64,000 nucleotides of DNA. It comes from Beverwykella pulmonaria. Its lineage: Eukaryota > Ascomycota > Dothideomycetes > Pleosporales > Melanommataceae. Where the stretch lies: assembly GCA_001599595.1 (NCBI GenBank), contig BCHH01000009.1, positions 1,924,503 through 1,988,502 on the forward strand. The letters run 5' to 3'. Made by a program: the position numbers and the translations under genes. The notes beneath the pieces were generated by a model, which did not search any database, had not been told where the DNA came from, and worked only from the letters and a program-made list of their open reading frames with translations. Shown here piece after piece: positions 56,927-64,000 of the stretch. The first letter of the stretch is position 1, and each line of letters opens with the position of its first letter.

Positions 56927-59900
56927 TTACTCGTTCAGTGTTCGAAGATATTCTTTACAAACCGACAATGTTGAAGCTGTGGCCAGCTCCTTAAGGATGC
57001 ATTGAGAAGTCTCTACGTTCTCCAAGCTATCCTTCAGCATCAAACAGCCTGATGATGTATCGACTTTGATAGCATCATCAACATGCGCACCACATGATGC
57101 GAGTAGTCGACACATTCCAACACTCTTAGCGCGTATGGCAGTGCGCAAGGGCGAATAAAATTCGCCACCGGGAGAGATATTTACATCTGCCTTTCCATTT
57201 TCAACCAAAACTCTTGCCGCTTCAACATTCGTGGGATGTGTGAAGATCAGTAGGTGCAATGGTGTGTCTCCGCTCTTTGTCTGTTCATGAACGCCGCTAG
57301 GAAACTTCTCGACAAGGACACGAAATATGTCCGGATGCCCAGACATGACAGCACAATGAAAAACGTTCCAGCCTGAAGGCTCGGGAGTTCTGTCGCTGGA
57401 GGCTGTACGATGACGTAGATGGGAGCTGATTTCGACATGGTTTTGTGTGAGCAGATATTGAACGACATCCGCGTGACCCCAAAACGCTGCCTCACCAACA
57501 GATTGATATACACTACCGTTTGGGGTTTCGGCCAGGAGAGCCTTCGCCAGTTCGGAATCCCCGCTAGCTTTCTCGAACAATGTTTTGATCACAAACAAAC
57601 ATCCGTTCCGGGCCGCGGAGCATAGTATCGTGTTGGTCCAATCATGAATCTCTCGGAAGGAGGCGTCGTCATTGAAAAAGCCGCAAATGAGAATCTCGAA
57701 AAGCTCTTTCCATTTGGGATCCATATCTTTATTCGTAGACTTGGTATCCTTCCAGATACTCATGATTTCGCAAATCAACAAGCCGTTCCGAAGTCTCTTT
57801 CCAAGGTATTCGTTCTGAAGCATGATTTTAACTGCTGTGAGATCTCCATACAGCATAGCCCATTTCACGGCTGTCAAGACCGATTTATCACGAATATAGG
57901 TTTCCTCAATTCCGGCTTCTAAGAACTTGGCTAGAAAAGCGTGAGAGCCGAAGTGTGCCGCTACAAGAAGCGCATCAAACTCTCCCACATTCAGATTACG
58001 CTGCGGAGACGAGGTCAAGTTTGGCCGCTTATAGGTCTCCATCCAGTTTCGGAGTGTCAAAGAACCATGGCGGGCCAGCTTGGATATATCTTCTACGGTA
58101 GGAAGAGCGTAAGGAGAACATTGTTTGAAATGCTCCGTCCAATAACATGCGGCATAGGTGAAGAATTTGCCGAATCCAGCCCCTTCGGGATCGAAGTCCC
58201 GAGTTTGCGAATTCTCAGAAGTGGATATGCCTCCACATCTTAGTTCATTCACTTGATTGTCGTCGAAACATATGTTATAGTGGCCGAGAAAGTCTAAATC
58301 TTTGGAAGCTGTCAGTTGCGACTGTAACTTTGAACATGCGATCATATCTCACCATGTGCTTGCTGCTCCATTGCTTCCAATCTATCCTGTGGGAATAGAT
58401 CTTTCTCTGCAAGATCGCTGAAAAGCAGGTATTCGATGCAGCAGTCTAGAAAACTGCTATGAAGTCTCGATTGTCGTTGTTCCATAGTCTCCGGCGTGAC
58501 ACTACCGGGTGATCCCCAATCTGCCGGGGCTTGTCTCATAATGAGATCTTTTAGCGATTGATGAACGACGCGTACGATTTCATTGCCAGCATTACTTGCG
58601 ATACTGACGAAAGGATTGATGAGTTCCAGAAGCCCTGCAGAGCCAACCAAATTCTCTTCCAAACTGGAGAGATTCGAAACGTTCTTTCCCTCCAGCCGAA
58701 GTGTTACTGCGTACGCGAGCTCATCCAGAGTGAGTAGGCGTCTAGATATAGCTAAGATTTCAAGCGCGCATTCGATTTTGACCTCACACTCAACATCCCC
58801 GCAAGATGCAGTTTCGAACAACTTGCGGTACAATTTCGCGAGGTTTCTCGGGGATGGCAAGTGTTGAAGGTCTCGCTTCATCTCATCTTCGCTTCGAGAA
58901 GGATGCTGAAGGTACTCCAGTACTAGCTTAAGCCATATTGCTGATCCTGCTGCCTTTTCCGATAGCTTATTGATGATGAGTTTTTTAATATATTCTGGTT
59001 GCTGACTGAGGAGGTGGTTTACATGAAACGCAGTAATTATATGATCTCGATCCAGTGAAGTTTTCATTCGAAGAATCCTCCTTCCAGGCGGTAGTCTCGC
59101 TTTGATAGACTCATAATAACGACACGAAAGGAAAACATTGACTGGAGCGCCATGTTCAGAGAATTTCACAAAGAAATCGAGAATGTGGGCGCGATTTTCG
59201 TAGTCGCATTCGTCAATCCCATCCAGAACTAGATAGAGTCGTCGAGTGAACTTTTGAAGCACTTCCACTAAGAAATCGCGCAGCGCGTTGTTGTCCAGCG
59301 TAGGGTCTATCAAACTGCTTTTAGTTTGCGCTTCTTTGTACCATTTCATGAAAATGGTTTTCAGTTGCCTCATACGCACTAGTATCTGCGACAGAATGCT
59401 ACGGTATATGTTCCTTGCTTTGTTGGTCTCGTTGTCATTTTTGCAGTAGTAGACGCAGACAAATGGCCTCAAAGAACCAGAGACGGCTGGGTTAGAGATG
59501 AGGAAGTCCGCAACAAAGCCAGTTGTTACGGATTTACCAGATCCCATATCTCCAAACAAGATGCAGAATTTTGTAGAATTTGCATGCTCATTATTGGAAT
59601 CTCGGAGCCATTCACGGAAATCGGTTGTCGATGTGATCCACATGCAAGCCTCGTCGGCTCGTTGTTTGAAGGAGTTATAGTATTCTATCTCCTTGCTTTG
59701 GCTACCACTATCCAGAAGCATCCGAACTATATATTTTGGATCAGCTTCGATCTTTCTATTGGAATATAGTACTTGCCTTTGGTGCTACACTGATCTTCAT
59801 CAATTTTCTGAACAAGAGCAAATGTTTCTATCTCGATAAGCTTGTGGAGCTGCTCGGTATTGTCTGTGAACGATCCCACAATTTCCGGTAGCTTCTCTCT

Positions 59901-60650
59901 CAATCGGCTCTTTTGCAAGCCAATGAAGAAACTGCCATTGTTCAGAACATCCATGGCTTCAAAGTAGAATTCAAGCAGACTTTTATAAATGCGCACGAGG
60001 ATCTGCAGCTTCTTATCAGTCTTGCTCCTTGTATACACTCATTGGAGTTTTCTATAGATGGATCATAAAGAATATCAAACCTGAAATATGCGTGGGTCCG
60101 GGCATCTGCTTGAATTCCAAATATCGTCGCATCTTTCGATTATAGGTATCCCCTTGAGCATTGCTTCGATATTTTGCTGAAACCTATCTTCTGCACCACA
60201 AACTCCTATAGCAATCTAAAAACATTAGTGTCAGTGATGGTGTAAATGAGGTACTCAAATTAAACATACTACCATGACGGACTGAATTATGCCGAAGGCA
60301 TTGTTGGCAATCGGATCCAATCCAGCTAGTGGGCTTGCGAGACTTATACTGCCCCCTAGAACTTCCAAAGCAGGACGAAGTCGTTGAGCACCTCGACGGA
60401 ACAGGGACTCCTCCCTACTTTTCTCGTTCGTCCTGTGAAGTTGCTCAAGCAGATTTTGAAGCCCATGGGTTTTGTCCAATGCTTTTTTTTGCTCCTCATC
60501 GAGATCTAAGCATGCCTGAGAAAATGCAGCGCTTAGCGAGTTAGTTTCGCTCAGCCTAACGAGCGATGAGTGAGATGCTATGCTTCTACTTGGGGGCAGG
60601 GCCTCTGCGGCGTCTGGAGTGTGTACACGCGCCTCATGTTTTCTTTGCAA
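56927..60650 (-). CDS. NACHT-ankyrin STAND protein (fungal NLR-like)
   Basis: Five exons (60650-60270, 60215-60081, 60020-59777, 59726-58353, 58299-56927) give 1168 residues. Residues 1-250 are helical (SETNSLSAAFSQACLDLDEE, YKSLLEFYFEAMDVLNNGS), like the N-terminal regions fused to NACHT in fungal STAND proteins. The NACHT domain has Walker A with K318 (ILFGDMGSGKSV), Walker B (RLYLVLDGIDECD), VFLSCRYYESIKARLP, and a winged-helix part (LAISRRLLTLDELAYAVTLR) ending VRVVHQSLKDLI. The C-terminal third holds degenerate ankyrin repeats (AAFWGHADVVQYLLTQ, VFHCAVMSGHPDIFRVLVEK, GDTPLHLLIF). Such proteins are thought to oligomerise on ligand binding in allorecognition or defence. Intron 59727-59776 has a GC donor. 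The frame is intact throughout. Confidence 0.85.
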
Positions 60651-61199
60651 AATAAGCCTTGATCTAAATTATTCTGATTCATAGAACGTACAAGTCTGAG
60701 ATTTTCGTTGCTTTTTGCTTATCATCATTCTTTAATGGTGTCTTTGGTGCGCGGAATCGTTTACTGATACATCCACATAGAAATCGAGTCCTCTGGGCTT
60801 GCATTCTGGCTTGTATTGTCAGCTTCTCATCCTAAGCAAAGATGAAGACGAACCGAAAAGACTTATATGAGAATTCCAATTCCCCGTCCATCTTTTGACC
60901 TCACGCCTCTCCCGCTGCTGCAGGCGCTTAGATTTGGCGGGAGGCTAGGTCATTGGGTGGTGAGATGGACGATGCAGGGGCGCGGCACGAGCTCGGTGGG
61001 CGGTGAGATGGACGATGTAGGGGCGCGGCACGAGCTCGGTAAACGCTGCCCTTGTTTAGATGGGCTTGGAGTTCGGTGTTCTGGTTGGATGTGTTGCCTG
61101 ATGTTTGCTGTGCCACAATAATGTCGAGAGTTGTTGCCGATTCTATTAATTCTATTTAGGGACCTAAAACACAACAGCTTGAAACAGCGTTAATACGAC
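60651..61199. other. Intergenic, upstream of the NACHT-ankyrin gene
   Basis: Contains the presumed promoter of the NACHT-ankyrin gene and, further out, a GC-rich 43-bp tandem duplication (60955-61040). The GC-rich block contrasts with its AT-rich flanks. No gene seen. Confidence 0.5.
60955..61040 (+). repeat. 43-bp tandem duplication
   Basis: Two adjacent copies (60955-60997 and 60998-61040) differ at two positions, both C/T. Each contains GAGATGGACGATG and GGGGCGCGGCACGAGCTCGG. The high identity implies a fairly recent duplication. Confidence 0.85.
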
Positions 61200-63130
61200 C
61201 CAAATCGATCTAATAATATATCAAAGAGCGGCTGGAAGCTGCACAAGGCAGTACAGACACCGGACCGAAGCTGCAGCAAAGGGAGCAAGAGGGTTCGGGT
61301 GCTAACGTGCTAGGCGACAAAGGTCGCGAAGAAGATAGGAGACCAACTCTGCAAGAAGAAGCTAGAGAAGTTCCAACAAACATGCCACGCTATTCTCCGG
61401 CACACACTGGAGGCAAAAAAACACTCCAAATACTTACCGGCGTCGCCGCGCAGGCTACCTAGGACCTGCTCCCCGACCGACTATACAAGCATGAATCGAC
61501 CACGCGTCAGACAAGACACCAAGCGAAATCCTCGAAATCATCCGTCCCTCTATCCTACAAGCCGTAACCATCTACAAGCTGAGGAGCAGGGACATTGACA
61601 TCAGGCTTACGACACAAGAACAGCGAGACGCCGTCGCAGCGGCGTCAGACCAGCAGGGCATCCGGCTCCTAAGGAAAGCTTGCCTCATTGATGTCCCAGG
61701 AGTGCCATACACGTTCCCAGTTAACAAGCACAATGAAGCCTCTAACAAAGGTCAAACGAAGTGCCTACGAAGGATTACAGGAGTACAAAAGGACACCGCA
61801 AGCAGCTCTTAACCGCGAATCAGGGGTCCCGCCGCCTACCCTATGGGCAGAAACGCAAGTTTGCAAAGTGTAGAAAAATGCAGAAACACCAGTACAGCGT
61901 GTAATAGAGTAGACTGTAGAGGAAGTATATGAATTTCTGGACCTAGAAACGCTCAACTGCGCCAACGCCCACCAACCTAGAGCGAGACCACTAGAGCGAC
62001 AGCCATTGCGCGGATAGCTGAGATGTGGGAGTGGCACGGATACCTGGCAGAGCGACGGCGAGCTAAAGCAGCAACAAGGCCCGGGAGGAGACACTGTAGG
62101 TAGCCCCCTTGAACCTAGCAACCTTAAAGACAGAAAACGCTGCTCTAGGAGTGGCAGAAGCTTAAGTAGGAAAAGAGATAGCGCTAGTACGGAGCAAACT
62201 GTAGAGACTACGTGGAACGAGGCATAGGCAAAGCAACTATGACAGCTGCTTAAAAGCTTAACAAAGTGTAAAAGGTTTGTGTCGCACTAATAGAGTTGAG
62301 AGTAGGTTTTGGGGTAGATAGGAATCGCTGCCAAGCCATGTTGGTAGGGCAACACTACAGTAGACTCTCGTTATAACGATGTGCGTTTTAGCGATATTCG
62401 CGATAGAGCGATATTTTTTTCCGTACGGATTCAAAATCCATATAAAACACCCCTGTATTCGATATTCAATATCTGATAGCTGTAGAACCAAAATATCGTT
62501 ATATCGAGTCGAAATTAAGCCGTAAAAGGCGAATCTAACCCAGAGGAATGGCTGAAGGCTTGCTTAATCAGCAATTATCCGTTCAAAACTGGTCCATAAG
62601 TCACCGTACCTTTCCTAATTAGATAGCCTACGACAGCCAAGAACTGATTTGTAATATTCGGTTGAGCGATATTTCGATATAACGATACAATATTGCCTGC
62701 ACGGATTAATCGTTATAACGAGAGCCTACTGTAATAGGCTAAATCACATGACACCTAAGCCATATTGCCTCCGTATAGGCCAAAACCGGCCTTACACAAA
62801 GGCACAATCCACAGCACTCTTCCTCCTGCGCACAGAAGTTATTAGGATAAACTAATAGCTTGTAAAGCGCCAGGTACCAGGTGTGGAGCAGGCGTGGCAT
62901 GAGCTGAAGGTGGAACATGCAGTCCTCCACTGCTCAAGGCACCGCCGCGAAACGCTGCTGCCACAACTAGAAACCAAGCGCATACAGGAGGTGGTAAGAG
63001 ACCCAGCCTAAGCAGGCGCTGTGGCGAAATAGCTCATACAGCAAGGAACCTAAGGGAATGTGCAGCTGCAAGATATATAGTAGACGAGAATCTTAAGGAG
63101 TTTCAATCGGCCTAGAGTCTAACAAGGTGG
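61200..63130 (+). mobile_element. Degenerate LINE (non-LTR retrotransposon) remnant
   Basis: Two separate LINE-like pieces lie on the plus strand. At about 61530-61760 a frame reads EILEIIRPSILQAVTIYKLR, then SRDIDIRLTTQEQRDAVAAA, GIRLLRKACLIDVPGVPYTF, typical of ORF1 of Tad/I-clade fungal LINEs. At about 62800-63090 the frame reads KAQSTALFLLRTEVIRIN, stops, LVKRQVPGVEQAWHELKVEH, AVLHCSRHRRETLLPQLETK, the cysteine/histidine-containing end of ORF2, with several TAA/TAG codons. The reverse transcriptase between them is missing. A MITE sits inside. It is inactive. Boundaries are approximate; I saw no poly-A tail or target duplication. Confidence 0.65.
62358..62731. mobile_element. Pogo/Fot-like MITE with TIRs and TA target duplication
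   Basis: A 374-bp element bounded by terminal inverted repeats. The left end reads CAGTAGACTCTCGTTATAAC; the right end, read inward on the minus strand, is CAGTAGGCTCTCGTTATAAC. Both continue GAT, then diverge (one mismatch in 23). TA dinucleotides flank both ends (62356-62357, 62732-62733), as in Tc1/mariner insertions. Subterminal GCGATAT motifs are repeated on both sides. The interior has no transposase and is AT-rich, so it is non-autonomous. It interrupts the LINE remnant, so it inserted after the LINE. Confidence 0.85.
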
Positions 63131-63650
63131 AACTAGCAGCGAGCCGAGCTCGCGGTTACAGATAGGCTCGCCGACATAGGTCGTTCGTAGAGGGTTGCAC
63201 GCACCACTTGTTTAAGACCCTCCTCTTGGTCACCTTCCCAGATAATATCCCTTGCTGCACTATCCATCTATCACGCCTACCCACAAACATGGCCTTAACG
63301 AATTTCTTCCAGAGGGTAACCTAGAATTCAGGATTCTCCCTGCCCTCATTGCAACACCCGCAGCGTGCACTCTCAGAGTGGCACAAGCATAGAGGTGACC
63401 TACCCCCTACTAAACCGGGAATGCTATGTGAGGCTATTCCCTTAGGTAGAGAGAGTGTCGGGTGGTTATTACCTTGTTCCTCTGTTCTTTTCGTTGCACC
63501 AGAAGAGAACGTAATTCTCATATTCAGTTCGTTCCAAGGACAAGATGATATGGGATGAGGGCCCCATAGGGCAGTATGGGTCGGATCACGATTTTGGTGT
63601 TCCTCAGTTTAAGATTAGACTTTGTATAGATGGACAATATTTGTTCGTAA
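63131..63650. other. Intergenic region
   Basis: Spacer between the LINE remnant and the methyltransferase gene. Open frames on both strands near 63320-63560 overlap one another and show no domain. Confidence 0.45.
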
Positions 63651-64000
63651 TTATTGTCTAGTGGTGTCCCCGGTCGCAGCTGGGGTGTGCTTTGTGAGAA
63701 CGAACCCAAAATACTGGAAGCTATCACCGCCACCCATGATCTCCATTTCCACATTCCATTCATTATTCCTATTCAGAATCGGCTTGATGAAATGCGGCTG
63801 CCGGTACGTGACGTAGAGAAAAACGCCATCGTCTTTCAATACCCTCAGAACCTGGTCGTAATCAGGTTTAGTTCATCAGCTATGAATGCTTTACTCTAAC
63901 TCACTTCATTAATATATTTCCCAGTATTCTCCATGACGTCTTCAGGCGGGCTCCAAGGACTCCCATAGATCATAGCATCGAGCGTCCCCTTATCAAAAGC
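63651..64000 (-). CDS. SAM-dependent methyltransferase, EEF1AKMT4/METTL13-like (3' part; cut by window end)
   Basis: Only the C-terminal part is inside the window. Exon pieces 64000-63905 and 63851-63651 are joined over a GTGAGT...CCAG intron. The product reads AFDKGTLDAMIYGSPWSPPE, then MENTGKYINE and VLRVLKDDGVFLYVTYRQPH, FIKPILNRNNEWNVEMEIMG, FQYFGFVLTKHTP and stop. DKGTLDAM followed by SPW and later TYRQPHFIKP is characteristic of class I methyltransferases in the EEF1AKMT4/METTL13 group, some of which methylate lysines of elongation factor 1A. The SAM-binding N-terminal motifs would lie beyond 64000. The substrate in this fungus is unknown. Confidence 0.8.

Overview
The window looks like nuclear DNA of a filamentous ascomycete (Pezizomycotina). 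The basis is short GT-AG introns of about 48-100 nt, intact single-copy housekeeping genes spaced 0.2-1 kb apart on both strands, and lineage-typical genes (Ecm11, Glo3, a LeuC-LeuD fusion, F-box-like 'LPRELRDMIY' proteins, HET and NACHT-ankyrin genes). A dothideomycete is my best guess, from the flavour of the accessory proteins only.

Left and centre, about 1-43.5 kb, is mainly conserved core. In order it holds a DUF1989 protein (-), the ArfGAP GLO3 (+), mitochondrial Hsp70 SSC1 (-) with a heat-shock element upstream, a DUF2415 beta-propeller protein related to yeast Ylr149c/Gid11 (+, with an apparent one-base frame break near its N-terminus), cystathionine beta-lyase (+), an F-box-like protein (+), a bestrophin-type channel (+), a truncated and frameshifted gene at 18.6-19.4 kb, and a 4.3 kb gene-poor stretch. 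Then come a serine/proline-rich membrane protein (-), nucleoporin SEH1 (-) divergent from ALG7 (+), LEU1 (+) convergent with CDC73 (-), a GPI-anchored secreted protein (+), a kinase gene broken in its catalytic loop (-), an F-box protein (-) and ECM11 (+).

Right, about 43.5-64 kb, is accessory. It has remnants of one HET gene, a secreted copper-amine-oxidase-like protein without an obvious cofactor triad, a second HET gene with an unusual tail, a second member of the kinase family, about 4 kb of decayed sequence, a large NACHT-ankyrin STAND protein (NLR-like), and a degenerate LINE carrying a pogo/Fot-like MITE. A SAM-dependent methyltransferase runs off the right end.

The most unusual item is the tail of the HET gene at 47.6-48.9 kb. 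Three 45-nt exons, exactly 94 nt apart and all bounded by phase-1 introns, each encode one 15-residue unit (pattern C-D-E-x-G-H-[YF]-A-x-D-x-H-x-Y-[KR]). A last exon closes a canonical CCHC zinc knuckle. It is a repeat array built as an exon-intron unit, so copy number can change by duplication or by exon skipping without losing frame. The HET part of this allele carries a frameshift and an in-frame TGA, so this copy may be a pseudogene. HET, NACHT-ankyrin and kinase genes together suggest an allorecognition/innate-immunity neighbourhood under turnover; that is inference from gene content.
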